Shown: piece by piece, positions 54,596-64,000 of the stretch
Layout: each line of letters starts with the position of its first letter
How positions within the stretch are numbered: position 1 is the first letter of the stretch
Assembly (NCBI GenBank): GCA_948567375.1
Contig: OX419756.1
Location: 61,172,552 to 61,236,551 of the forward strand
From: Lunularia cruciata
Lineage: Eukaryota > Streptophyta > Marchantiopsida > Lunulariales > Lunulariaceae
Direction of reading: 5' to 3'
Length of the DNA stretch: 64,000 nt
Program-made: the position numbers and the translations under genes
Notes under the pieces: generated by a model
Databases searched by the model: none
The model's input: only the letters and a program-made list of their open reading frames with translations
What the model was told of the DNA's origin: nothing

Positions 54596-55790
54596 GGAGG
54601 AGGAGACTTCCACGGAGGAGGATGAATCTGAATCTGAATGAATTTTTCACCAAAGCCAAAGGTTTTCAAGGACCCAGATAAATCACCATTGACACTTGAG
54701 GAGGTAGAGAGACGGTTAGCTACCCTCAAGTATGGCCCAAATGTTACCAAGGAGAAGAAGGTGAGATTTGAGAAGATTTTCCGCAAGTTCATCCATGGTT
54801 TTGCTTTCAGTTACAAGGATTTGAAGGAAGTCACCTTGGAGGAGCACAAGAAAGAGATGGAGTCACATGCAAGACCAATCCGCCAAAAACAACGTCGCAT
54901 TAGCCCACCAATATCTTTGGTTGTGAAGGAGGAGATTGATAAGCTCAAGGAGGCTGGATTTATTTTTGAATTAGAGAATTCAGAATAGGTGTCTCCAATT
55001 GTCATTGTGAAGAAAAAGAATGGCAAGCTTTGGGTATGTGTGGATTACAAGAAGTTCAATGTTGTTACCAAGAAGGACTACTACCCATTGCCATCATTGA
55101 TGAGATCTTGGAGGAGGTTGCAGGTCATGAGAGGTATAGTTTTGGAGATGGTTATAGTGGATACAACCAAATCAAGATTGCACCAGAGCATCAACAACTC
55201 ACCACATTCACCACACCTTGGGGAACTTACGCTTTCAAGGTCAAGCCTTTTGGGCTTTGCAATGCTCCAGCCACATTCCAACGGGTCATGAACAAGGTAT
55301 TTGAACCTTTCATTGAGAAATTTGTGAGAGACTCTATTGATGACTTTTGTGTCTATGGGAGCAAGGAGTAGCACTTTGAGCACCTAATCAAGGTCTTACA
55401 ATGCTTAGATGAGGCAAATGCATCACTCAACCCAGAGAAGTGCATTTTTGGATGTGAAGAAGGTCTACTTTAGGGGCACATCATCTCCAAGGATGGAATA
55501 GCAATTGATCCTGAGAAGGTGAGGAAAATCTCATACCTTCTATTCCCTTCAAGCTTGACAAAGTTACGCCAATCCTTGGGGATGGTTGGATACTAAAGGA
55601 GGTTCATCTTCTCATTTTCCAACAAGGCTTATGCATTGACCATCTACATGAAGAAGGGTGTAGTTTACATGGTGATTTTGGAGGACAAGGAGGCTCTCAA
55701 AGCTTTTGAGGAGCTCAAGCAATCCCTTGTTGTAGCTCCAATTCTTGCTAAACCTGATTGGAGTAAGCCTTTCATCCTCTACAAGGAGAT
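54596..55790 (+). pseudogene. pol: A3 reverse transcriptase and truncated RNase H
   Basis: Continues A3 after the B1 insertion. Frames 54638-54988, 55030-55371 and 55636 onward carry KEEIDKLKEAGFIF, GYSGYNQIKIAPEH, LCNAPATFQRVMNK and DSIDDFCVYG (catalytic box DSIDDF, was DFIDDF). Several stops (54987, 55368, 55472, 55594). RNase H is cut by an internal deletion at about 55783, jumping from PFILY directly to KEIVDFVTRG, so all RNase H catalytic residues are gone. Confidence 0.88.
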
Positions 55791-57040
55791 TGTGGATTTT
55801 GTGACAAGAGGTAACTATCCAGAAGGGATGCATGCTAGGGAGAGGAAGGCCCTTGCAGCAAGATCTAGACCTTACACAATGGTGGAGGATATTCTTTTTC
55901 ACCAAGGAGCAGATGGTCTACTTCGAAGAGCAGTGGATAAGGAAGATTCTATCCTACTCATAAAGGAGTTTCATGAAGGTTTAGTATGTGGAGGACACTT
56001 TGCAGGAAAGGTGATTGCTTTCAAGATTCTAGATGCAAGTTACCATTGGAGAGGGATTTTCAAGGATTGTCTTGATTATTGCAAAACTTGTCATGTTTGT
56101 CAAGCTTTTGCTAGAAAGTCTACATCCACTCCACCACTTAGATCAATTCTATTGCTAGGACCTTTTGAGAAGTAGGGAATTGATTTTGTCGGTCCTCTCA
56201 ATAGAACCCCAAGGAACAATCGGTACATTGTGGTAGTTACAAATTACCTTACCAAGTGGGTTGAGGCTCGACCATTGAGGGACACGAATGAAGATGAAGT
56301 GGGTAGATTTCTTTATGAACACATTTTCACTAGGTTTGGATGCCCTTTGGAGTTGGTTTTTGATAGAGGAGGAGAGTTTACAGGAAGCATTACTACAGCC
56401 ATGTTATGACATTTATCTATGACACATAGAGTAACTACATCCTATAAGCCAAATTCCAATGACTTGGCAGAGAGAACCAATCAGACCTTGTGCATGATGT
56501 TGGCCAAAGATGCAAAAATGGAGGGGGCTAAACATCATTGGGACAAGAGGATTCATGCAGTTTGTGGGAGTATAGGACAACCATGAAGACCTCCACTGGA
56601 TATTCTCCATTTCAATTGGTATATGGTATTGAGTCTACCCTACCTATTCACTTTGATCTTCCTACCTTCCAAAGCATTCATAGGAGATTGAACAAAGCAC
56701 AAGAAGGTGATGCAGAGAAGTCAAGGAAGGAACAACTCATGGAGTTGGAAGAGGCAAGAGCAATTGCTTTGGTTTGAGTGGACCAAGCCTAAAGGAAACA
56801 AAAGGAGAGCTATGACAAGAGCCAAGGCAAGAAGAAGGTGGAGCCTTTCAAGGAAAGCGATTGGGTAATGTTGTTTGATTCCATTTGATTCAAGAGAGTG
56901 CAAAAGAAGTTTTTGCCTAAGTACTTGGACCTTTCATAGTGGAGAAGGTGTGGGGCAATTACACCTATGATCTCAAGGAGTTGGGAGGAAGACACTTTGA
57001 TAGGATTAACCAGATAAGTTGAAGATGTACCATAGAAGGT
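55784..57040 (+). pseudogene. pol: A3 integrase
   Basis: In frame with the RNase H remnant to 56175: zinc box FHEGLVCGGH / CKTCHVC, then a stop at the segment before IDFVGPL. Later frames have DRGGEF, ERTNQTL (with a preceding stop) and KYLDLS in a shifted frame. At the codon where A1 and A2 have TGA after GADGLL, A3 keeps CGA. Dead by many stops. Confidence 0.85.
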
Positions 57041-57090
57041 AGAGAGACCTTCACTTTGAGGACAAAGTGAAAACTTAGTCCGGGGGTAAA

Positions 57091-57780
57091 TGTAACACCC
57101 ATTTGTGCATGTGTGTGGTATTGTGATATTTAGCTTGGTATTACAAGTACTTAAGAGATATTATTCATATAGAGATAAAGGATGGTTCTTTATTAGTCAT
57201 GGTTTGCTAAAGTTAGTCATAGTTAAGATAGAGGGGACCTTACTTTAGAGGAAGTAGAAAAGATGAGCACCACTATTTTGGATTTTAGTGTGTTGACTTG
57301 GTATTATTCTTAGGTGTTTGGCTTTGAGGAAAGAGTTGAGAACTCTTGGGCCCGCAAGCCTTTTTGTTTTAGATTCTTTTTTAGTCCAAGGATAGCCCAT
57401 GTGAAGGAATTTTTGACTTAGTGGTCGGGTCAAGATAAGACCACATGCTTAGGGGAATATACCCATTTGAATGGATATTCCTTTCTACTTTTTGACTTTA
57501 CTTGACTTTTAGTCTAGTAACTTGAGTTACTATAGTAATTAGTAACTTTGGTAGGTAACTATTTCACAAGTATATAAAAAAGGGGTGAGGAGGTACTCAT
57601 CATCCTTTCATTTGCAACTATCTCTCTCTCATTGAGTTCTCTAGTGAGCAATGTCTTGAGTCTTGAAGTGTTAGCCTTGAAGGAGTATGATGGAGTTGGG
57701 GTTCCTTGCCTTCTTAGTCCATGGTGTGCTACCATAATAGCCATCAGAGGTTCATCTTGAGTGAGAGACAGGCCGGCTCA
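57091..57780 (+). repeat. A3 3' LTR
   Basis: 690 bp, preceded by the polypurine tract. It ends CCGGCTCA followed by TAGTAC, the duplicated target. Confidence 0.92.
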
Positions 57781-57786
57781 TAGTAC

Positions 57787-58242
57787 AACAATTCCAAGTG
57801 TGAAATATGCACACTTAAAGGCAATTCTAGCTAGTAACTCCTCCAATCTAGTTGCTACTATTTTCCATAAACCACTTGTTGCTGAGCAAATCCCGTGCTC
57901 CTCAACCAAGTCAACTCCACTATCAACCATTTGTACTCTAATTGTAGGAACCACATCATCCCTACTCTCACAAAGTGTGGTAGCCAACCAGAACACTAGA
58001 ACTAAGACAACTCCTAATGTAAACATGTCATTGGCTAAAAATAAAAGGAAGTGTATAATCAATTAAGTTGCCTCCAACATTGGGCTAGACTCAATCTGTG
58101 TAGTAGTAGGTGGTTGACTAGCAAGTAATCTATCATGCATCCCATCACCACCTACTACACCTACAATGGATGTCTAGAAGCCATGGATGTTATTTTTAAT
58201 GCCTAAGAGAGTGTGAAAGACTAAGGAAGTCTGACCTATCTA
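57787..58242 (-). pseudogene. B0 protease-region fragment
   Basis: Matches B1 50707-51145: minus-strand frame 57778-58062 reads MFTLGVVLVLVFWLATTLCESRDD, parallel to MFTLGVDPAPVFRLAATLCESRDG of B1. The DSG active site region lies just across A3. Decayed, cut by F1 at 58243. Confidence 0.8.
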
Positions 58243-58667
58243 TGTAAAAGACCAAATCCGAGGAGAGAAATAGGAGAATAGAAACTCACATTGGGACACT
58301 TGAATGAGGGAAAACTCCAAATGACTTGTATGAGCTTTGGCTTTGGTATTTATAGGTAGCATATAAGGCCCTTGAGAAGCTTTTCAAGAAGCTTCCTTGA
58401 GCCGCTTTCTTAGAGTGTGAGCCAAGTTAACTAGGAAGTTTCTCAAGAAGCTTCCTTCCAGAAGTTGCCTACTTGGCATGCAAGCTAAGCTAGTTAGAAG
58501 CTTCTAGAAGCTTCCGTCTAGAAGCTACCTGCTTGGAGTGCAAGTTAACTAGTCGGGAAGCTTCCCAAGAAGCTTCTTAGATACTTTTGGAATATTCTAG
58601 GTTAATTTGGTTTATTCTCTACTTTGTTAGCCTTACTAACTATGTTGCTAAACTCCATATTGTTATA
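58243..58667 (-). repeat. F1 3' LTR with heat-shock-element-like sites
   Basis: 425 bp. Minus-strand TATAAATA at 58347-58354. The four-unit array GAAGCTTCTAGAAGCTTC is at 58497-58514, with further GAA/TTC pairs at 58375-58400 and 58560-58575. The same design as F2 and F3. Confidence 0.85.
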
Positions 58668-58689
58668 TATTCCCCACCGCTAGTTGGTG

Positions 58690-59306
58690 ACGTCCTTGTC
58701 GCCATTGAAGCTTCAAACTCTTGGATGGCCATTTGTGCATTTTGGAGGTGAGAAAGAGGTTCCCATGTGGCATCATGAAGGAGGTACCCTTTTCAAAGGA
58801 CCTTGTACTCCGTATGTTGGCGGCATCCTCATTGGATGTGGCAACGTGCAAGGATACAATCAACTTCATACTCCTCATGATCATTGATAGGGATAAGGGG
58901 AGGAGGAGGCTGGACTTGAGAGGAAAGAAGAGGAGTTAGGAACAAAGGGTTTCAACTTGGAAACATGAAAGACATGATGTATGTGCATATGACAAGGCAA
59001 GGCAAGTCGATAAGCAACATGAGAGACAATTTGGATGACATCAAAAGGTCTTATCCAATTAGGGGCAAGTTTACAAACTTGGGTATCAAGTGGGAGGGTT
59101 TGATTACAAGAGGATAACATAACTTCATCACCAACTTCAAAGGTGAGATCAGGACGATGATGGTCCGCATATTGTTTTTGATGATTTTGAGCAACAAGGA
59201 GGTGAGATTTAGCTTGTTGGAGAGATTTGGAGATGGTGGTCAAGAAGGTTGAAGTATGAGGGACTTGAGCCGGAGGAGGAGCAAGAAGAGAATCTAGGAC
59301 AAACAA
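58690..59306 (-). pseudogene. pol: F1 integrase C-terminus and chromodomain
   Basis: Frame 58881-59306 has the GPY/F-like module (FEVGDEVMLSS, NWIRPFDVIQIVSHVAYRL, HHVFHVSKLKPF). In a neighbouring frame at about 58690-58870 chromodomain text is readable (TEYKVL, then a stop, then KGYLLHDATWEPLSHL), with the cage Trp codon replaced by TGA. F1 is therefore a chromovirus. Confidence 0.78.
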
Positions 59307-59308
59307 AT

Positions 59309-60201
59309 CTAGAGAAAAATTGAGAAAGAAAGGAGAGAATCTTGCCTATTTAGAATTTTAGTATGTAAACTCTGCAACTGCAAGACATTGATCCCAATTA
59401 GTATGGTGAATGTTGACAAAGGTACAAAGCATATCTTCCAAGGTGCAATTTGCATGTTCAGTTTGTCCATCTGTTTGAGGATGATAGACTGTGGACAAAG
59501 CAAGCTTGGTGCCAAGTAACTAGAAGAGTGCTTGCCAAAACTTTCCGGTGAAGCAAGGATCACAGTCGGAGATGAGTACACATGGCATCCCATGATGTTT
59601 GAAGACATTATTGAAGTAGAGTTGTGCCCAACGTTGGAGCATCCACAGTATCAATTGTTGGTGCCAAATGGATTTGCTTACTAAGCTTATCCACAAACAC
59701 CACACTTGCTGTGTGACCTTGTTGTGTCTGGAGTAAGGAAGTGATGAGATCTAAGCTCACATGTTCCCAACGAGTAGCTGGAATGGGAAGTGGCTGAAGG
59801 AGTACACTCGGCTTCTGGTTACAGGCCTTGTTATATTGACAACTCTCACATGATTGGACAAAGTCCAAAACATTTTGTGTCATGTTGGGCCACCACCATT
59901 GGCGTTAGAGGGTGCCCAAGGTCTTGTCCACTCCCATGTGACCAGCTATTGGTAAATCATGGGCTTCTTGAAGGCGTACAAGTCGAAGATCACCTTTGGT
60001 TGGAACATAGATCTGGTCCGCATGGAATAGAAGGCCTTCCTTGAAGGAGAAGGTGTTGTACTCCTTGTCACATGCTGTCAGATGACCATGTACCATTTGG
60101 AAGAAGGGATCTTGTTGTAGAGCTGATCCAAACTTGTTATGGACCTTGGGGTCAATTGACACCGTCGTAATTACTGTCGTGATGAGAAGAAGAGCCTTCA
60201 A
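59309..60201 (-). pseudogene. pol: F1 integrase zinc domain and core, fragmented
   Basis: LQEAHDLPIAGHMGVDKT (His pair, 59905-60201), CESCQYNKACN (Cys pair) and VSLDLITSL (first Asp) at 59608-59883. The remaining core (59309-59608) is spread over frames with stops. Confidence 0.8.
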
Positions 60202-60333
60202 ATCATGTCATCATTATAGAGCATCAGGGATGACATGGAACCGACCTGGTTTAAACTCAAGTTTGATGTCAAACAATTGGAGTTGCTCTTCCTATCAATG
60301 ATGTTGACTCTTCATGTGCTCCAAGTGTAAGAT

Positions 60334-60654
60334 CTACAACAATAGCTTGTGATCAATTTGCATGATCACTTGTTTCCCCAAGAGGTAATACCTCCATACC
60401 TTGGTGGCATATACCATTGCAAGTTGTTCTTGATCTTGAGCAAAGTAATTTCTTTCAACTATATTTAGTTGGCAAGACACAAAGGCAATGGGATGTAGTC
60501 CATCTGGGAATTCTTGTTGCAACACAATTCTAATTGCAAAGTTAAAAGCATCAAAGTCAACCACACAAGGTAGTTGAGGATCATATGGTTGAAGAATGGG
60601 TCTTGAAGACACCATATGCTTTAACTTATGGAATGCTTCTTCATGCTTCTTCAT
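60334..60654 (-). pseudogene. pol: F1 RNase H
   Basis: A 107-codon frame: VVDFDAFNFAIRIVLQQEF, AQDQEQLAMVYATKVWRYYL, MQIDHKLLL. The middle Glu position reads DQEQLA. Ends by a stop before the last catalytic Asp. Confidence 0.8.
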
Positions 60655-60695
60655 GCTTGGTGGTCCACTGGAAGCTCAAGTTCTTTCCTAAGAGG

Positions 60696-61607
60696 TCAGT
60701 CAATGGTGCAACCACATAAAGCATAATAATGGATGAATTGTCGGTAAAAGCTGGCCAATCCATTGAATACCCATACTTCTGAAGCATCCTTTGGGGTAGG
60801 CCAATCAGTAATGGCATTGATCATCTCTTCTTCCATCTTGATCCCCTCCAATGAGATCTTATGACCCAAGAAGGTAACCTCCTTCTGCCAAAAGGCACAC
60901 TTCAACTCCTTGCAATCAAATTTTTGTTGTCATAGTCGTCTTAGGACTTCTCGTACATGATTCACGTGTTCTACCTCTATCTTGCTATAGATTAAGATGT
61001 CATCCAAGAACAGCACCATGGACCAATCCAATAGTTCATCCAACACCCGATGCATCTGATCCATGAAGACTGCTGGAGCATTAGTGAGTCTGAAAGGTAG
61101 AACTCTCCACTCAAAATGCCCATACCTTGTGCAAAAGGTAGTCTTTTGCACATCTTCTCTTTCAATAGGAATTTTTCAATAGCCGCTACAAAGATCCAAC
61201 TTGAAAAAGTAGCGTGCTCCACTTAGTTGATCAAGAAAGTCATCAATCCGAGGCAAGGGTTATGCATTTTTCACGGTTTGATTATTCAGCCCATGATAAT
61301 CAATACAGAAACAAAGTCCTCTATCCTTCTTTGGAACAAAAAGTATCGGTGCTTCCCAAGGAGAGGCAATCTGTTGTATGAAGTCCTTCTCCAACAACTT
61401 TGTAAGTGTTGTTTGCAACTCCTCCAACTCCTTTGATGAGAGCCAATAGATCGGTCTACTCACTAGAGTACTCCCTGGCAATAACTCAATCTTGAAGGGC
61501 ATACCTTGATCAGAGGGTAATCCCTTTGGCAGATCATCTGGAAACACATCCACAAACTCCTTAACTATCTGATCAACCATTGCTTGATGGGGCTCTTGGC
61601 CCTCCAT
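60696..61607 (-). pseudogene. pol: F1 reverse transcriptase
   Basis: Frame 61260-61607 has LFVPKKDRGLCFCIDYHGLN. Frame 60930-61151 has HFEWRVLPFRLTNAPAVF and MVLFLDDILIYS (FLDD box). Frame 60696-60905 closes with VTFLGHKISLEGI and FYRQFIHY. Broken between pieces. Confidence 0.85.
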
Positions 61608-61649
61608 AGATTACTGTTGTGCAATCGGCTTGATCCACACCATGCATAC

Positions 61650-61840
61650 AAACTTATCTTCCTCCAAAGCTTGCTCTATGGTTGCTTTACTAACAAACTT
61701 CCCTTCTAGGGATTCATCTCTCTTCCAAGCTTGCTCCTTGGTTGCCTTCTTAGCAAACTTCCAATCTTGGGACTCATCTCCATTCCAGATTTGCTCTTTG
61801 GCTACCTTCTTGACAAACTTCCCATCTTGGGACTGAGTAT
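61650..61840 (-). repeat. Three 60-bp tandem repeats in F1 protease-polymerase linker
   Basis: On the minus strand SQDGKFVKKVAKEQIWNGDE, SQDWKFAKKATKEQAWKRDE and SLEGKFVSKATIEQALEEDK follow head to tail, each 20 residues. An in-frame coding minisatellite. Confidence 0.85.
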
Positions 61841-61887
61841 TCTTAGGTGTCTTACTCAGAGGTGCCAAACAACTTAATTGGAAATTC

Positions 61888-62328
61888 CTACCTTGGGTGT
61901 TGTACTTGAATTTGGCGTCGGGTCCAATCAAATTGAACCTTATGATGTTCAAGCCGAGATAAAGCCGGAATGATATCAAAGTGTAGAGATGCCACTACAA
62001 ACCTCATACACTCCAAATACTCCTTCCCAATCTTGAAGGTAATAGGATGTGAGGTGCGGAATGTAGAACCCTTTCTACAATCCGCCATCATCAAACTACT
62101 TCCAATCATGGGCTTGATAGGAATACCCAATTTCTTTTCTACTTGCATAGACATGCAATTTTTTGAACTTCTAGAATCAACCAAAATCCTACAACCCCAA
62201 TTAGATTTCATACCTTGCAGGTGAAGCGAACTTGGATAGGTTGAGCCTTCAATCCCATTGGAACTTATCAAGCTTCCAATTGGCAGCTCAAAATCTCCTA
62301 TTGGGATTCCTTGTTTCCCTGATATCAT
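61888..62328 (-). pseudogene. pol: F1 aspartic protease, active site altered
   Basis: RILVDSRSSKNCMS is where D-S-G-(A/S)-T-x-N is expected, so Gly of the catalytic triplet is Arg. FDIIPALSRLEHHKVQFDW follows the family pattern. Probably inactive. Confidence 0.8.
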
Positions 62329-62339
62329 TCAGCTCCACA

Positions 62340-63205
62340 ACCTCCACCTTGGCAACTTGTTGAGGTCATTTATTCTTGAGTGGACATTCAGCAATACGAT
62401 GCCCTAATTGGCAACAATAAAAACAACCATCATTTTGTTGCAGTTTCTCTTTATCTACCGTGCTAAGTGGTCTTTGTTGAATGGCATCAATCTCCATTGG
62501 TGCTGGCTCCTCCACTTGTGTGTAGTATATTGGTAGGCTCTGTGGAGGTCAAGGTCAAGACCAAGTTGTTGCCACCAATGAATCAAAATGTTCGGCCAAC
62601 CGCATGGCTTCCTCCAAGTGTTGTGGCTCTTGCATGGTTACCTCCAATTTAGTTCTTGCCTTCAAGCCCCTCACAAATAGATCCATAGCTTCACCTTCCA
62701 ATATATTTGGAATTTGCATGATGGTGTTTTGGAACTGTGTGATGTAACTTCTTACAGAGCCAATCTGTTTCAACTTTGCCAACTTATCCCATGCAACTTG
62801 TGTGGCATTTATAGCTTGGAACCGACTAATTATTGCACTCTTGAATTCTGCCCATGTCAAGATTGGTGCAACAATTTTTCATTCAGCTTGCTCCACTCGG
62901 AATCTCCACCATAGCTTTACTACTCCATTCAATTGGCTAGAAGCCAAGAGAATCTATTTTTGCTCATCTTGTAGACTAGTAACTTCAAAATAACATTCAC
63001 AATCAAACACAAAATTCTCCACTGCACCCGGAAGTTTCTTGCCTTCAAATACCTTAGATTTAGAGAATCTGATCCAATTTTCTCCTTCTCAAGTTGGTAC
63101 TCTCTCCACTTGCTCTTGTTGTCAAAGATTTTGTTCATCTGACAATCGAGTAAGGTGTTTGATTTGTTGCTACATAGCAAGGATAACATTGGGTATTGCC
63201 GCCAT
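62340..63205 (-). pseudogene. gag: F1 gag with CCHC zinc knuckle
   Basis: Start codon at 63205 (MAAIPNVIL, shared with F2). Capsid-like frame 62555-62860: TWAEFKSAIISRFQAINATQ, KLKQIGSVRSYITQFQNTI, MDLFVRGLKARTKLEV. Zinc knuckle C-FY-C-CQLG-H-RIAE-C near 62390-62440. Stops and frame changes present. Confidence 0.82.
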
Positions 63206-63463
63206 GGTTGCTAATCTATCATACCACTCCCAATCTATCTAATTTATTAACACATAGAAACAACATGTCCACCATTCTCCATATGTGACAACCAAAAACA
63301 CCAAGGGTTCCTCAAATATGATGATCATATGCAGAAAATCTTGTCCAAAGTGCAAGGTGATGAATTGTGTGAAATGATGCTTGGGTAGTATTTGGACGCA
63401 AAAATCCAAATGGTTTGGTGGAAGTGGATTTGGTGGTCCATAAATTCCATCCATCCCATTCTT

Positions 63464-63475
63464 GGTGTGATACCA
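63464..63475 (-). promoter_or_regulatory. F1 primer-binding site
   Basis: TGGTATCACACC on the minus strand, one base inside the 5' LTR. It differs from the initiator Met tRNA-type site of G1 at the last bases. Confidence 0.8.
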
Positions 63476-63534
63476 ATGTAAAAGACCAAATCCGAGGAGA
63501 GAAATAAAAATGGAACCTCACATTGGGACACTTG

Positions 63535-64000
63535 CCCTGTCAGCATACAACCTGAAGTAAAGTGTCTTCGGATCAGGGGAAGCTCAACCCGAGGCAAAGA
63601 CAGTCTAACAACCTTTCGTCGCGGCAAGAAATTCAAGAAGGGACCGTTCAAAAACCGGTGGCCCATACGCGCAAAGGTTAATTGACATTGACAGGTGCAT
63701 GCAGGAGGTGTGATTTCTCGGTAGAAACTCGAAGTGAAGAAAGATGAGGAAAGAGCAACTTTGTAAAAATCGAGCTCACGACAAAGAAATGTCATGCAAT
63801 TTTCCTTCACCGTTGAGAAGTCGTCTTGTAGGTGATCGTGGGAAGGGAAATAGAGTTGGAATTGTGTTAGTGCATAAGGAGGAAGTCGCGAGAGTGAAAC
63901 CGAGAGACATTGAGAAAGCAGAAGAGATGGGAGGAGGAAAGAAGAACTCTGAATTCAAAGTGAGAAATCATACGATTCGGAGGTTAGATGTGATCGCTAG
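63535..64000. other. Unclassified sequence interrupting the F1 5' LTR
   Basis: Starts (TG)CCCTGTCAGC inside the LTR, with noticeably more CpG than the neighbours. Possibly the end of another insertion that runs out of the window. No gene supported. Confidence 0.4.

Larger units (their letters stand above)
28992..57780 (+). mobile_element. RE-A copy A3, outer element interrupted by 22.6 kb of nested insertions, TSD TAGTAC
   Basis: 5' LTR 28992-29681 and 3' LTR 57091-57780 are both 690 bp, and TAGTAC flanks both ends (28986-28991 and 57781-57786) within B0. Own segments: 28992-30253, 42965-44672 and 54591/54596-57780. Read in order they give LTR, primer site, gag start, gag, zinc knuckle, protease, reverse transcriptase, RNase H remnant, integrase, LTR. 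The LTRs differ at roughly 25 positions by eye, more than A2 (about 8), as expected if A3 inserted first. Confidence 0.9.
14247..58242 (-). mobile_element. RE-B copy B0, old outermost host element, in three pieces
   Basis: Pieces 14247-16821, 28936-28991 and about 57787-58242 match B1 in order and orientation: terminal repeats, PHD and integrase remnants, then the protease/methyltransferase N-terminal region (compare 50290-50660), then the protease region (50660-50705 and 50707-51145). Joining across C3 restores the phrase GTGTATAGA...CCTTCTTGAAGG, and joining across A3 restores GGTTATCTAGTACAACA. The copy has an internal deletion at about 16467 and is truncated at the right by F1. It is much more diverged from B1 than B2 is, so it is old. 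Confidence 0.85.
58243..63534 (-). mobile_element. RE-F copy F1, chromovirus with truncated 5' LTR
   Basis: 3' LTR 58243-58667, polypurine tract (GGTGGGGAA on the minus strand), chromodomain, integrase, RNase H, reverse transcriptase, repeat-containing linker, protease, zinc knuckle, gag, leader, primer site (63464-63475) and the first 58 bp of the 5' LTR (63477-63534), where a different sequence begins. Inserted in B0. All genes carry stops or frameshifts. Confidence 0.9.

Noticed and set aside
1-64000. Host protein-coding gene, rRNA, CRISPR or prokaryotic operon
   Set aside because: All supported coding signals are retroelement domains; no other structure of these kinds is visible.

Overview
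This window is a stack of plant retrotransposons with no recognisable host gene. Every protein-coding signal belongs to a retroelement: Ty3/gypsy polyproteins, two of them chromodomain-bearing (chromovirus type) with initiator-Met-tRNA-like primer sites, one non-chromoviral OTA/Athila-like group with an Asp-tRNA-like primer site, and one unusual group that encodes a DNA methyltransferase. This suggests a land plant with a large repeat-rich genome. A fern, lycophyte or gymnosperm would fit, but the species cannot be fixed from sequence alone.

I use working family names. RE-A: LTR begins TGTAACACCC, about 690 bp. RE-B: DNA methyltransferase and PHD-finger element with split direct-repeat ends. 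RE-C: TG...CA element encoding a coiled-coil protein. RE-F: chromovirus whose LTR carries arrays of heat-shock-element-like sites. RE-G: chromovirus. RE-H: non-coding element rich in CT minisatellite. Layout: 1-5924 is one RE-A copy (A1) lying in the integrase region of another (A1'). 5925-10285 is the 5' end of a reverse RE-F (F3) whose LTR is split by H1 (6303-10019). 10286-14246 is unclassified DNA holding C1 (10910-13574). From 14247 to 58242 the outermost host is an old reverse RE-B copy (B0), cut into three pieces by C3 (16822-28935, holding G1 at 21139-27740) and by the outer RE-A copy A3 (28992-57780), and truncated at its right by F1 (58243-63534).

A3 is itself full of insertions. 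Its gag is interrupted at 30253 by C2, which contains F2, which contains H2. These are joined through the RE-A copy A2 (34797-40124) to the 5' third of B2 (40125-42964), after which A3 gag resumes. A3 is interrupted again at 44672 by the most complete RE-B copy, B1 (44673-54590), and finishes with integrase and a 3' LTR ending at 57780. Matching target-site duplications support A3 (TAGTAC), B1 (GCAT or AGCAT), G1 (CTTAT), C1 (GTACG), H1 (CCGCT) and C3 (TAGA).

The most interesting system is RE-B. Its polyprotein order on the minus strand is gag with two zinc knuckles, aspartic protease, C5-cytosine DNA methyltransferase with intact catalytic motifs, reverse transcriptase, RNase H, DDE integrase and a canonical C4HC3 PHD finger. 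Its ends are not ordinary paired LTRs: the 5' end is block P (449 bp) and the 3' end is Q-P-Q, the arrangement called split direct repeats in tyrosine-recombinase retroelements, yet the element carries a DDE integrase and is flanked by a short target duplication. B1 is inactivated by seven nonsense codons (all TAG or TGA) and two frameshifts, a pattern that fits decay of methylated CHG and CG cytosines.
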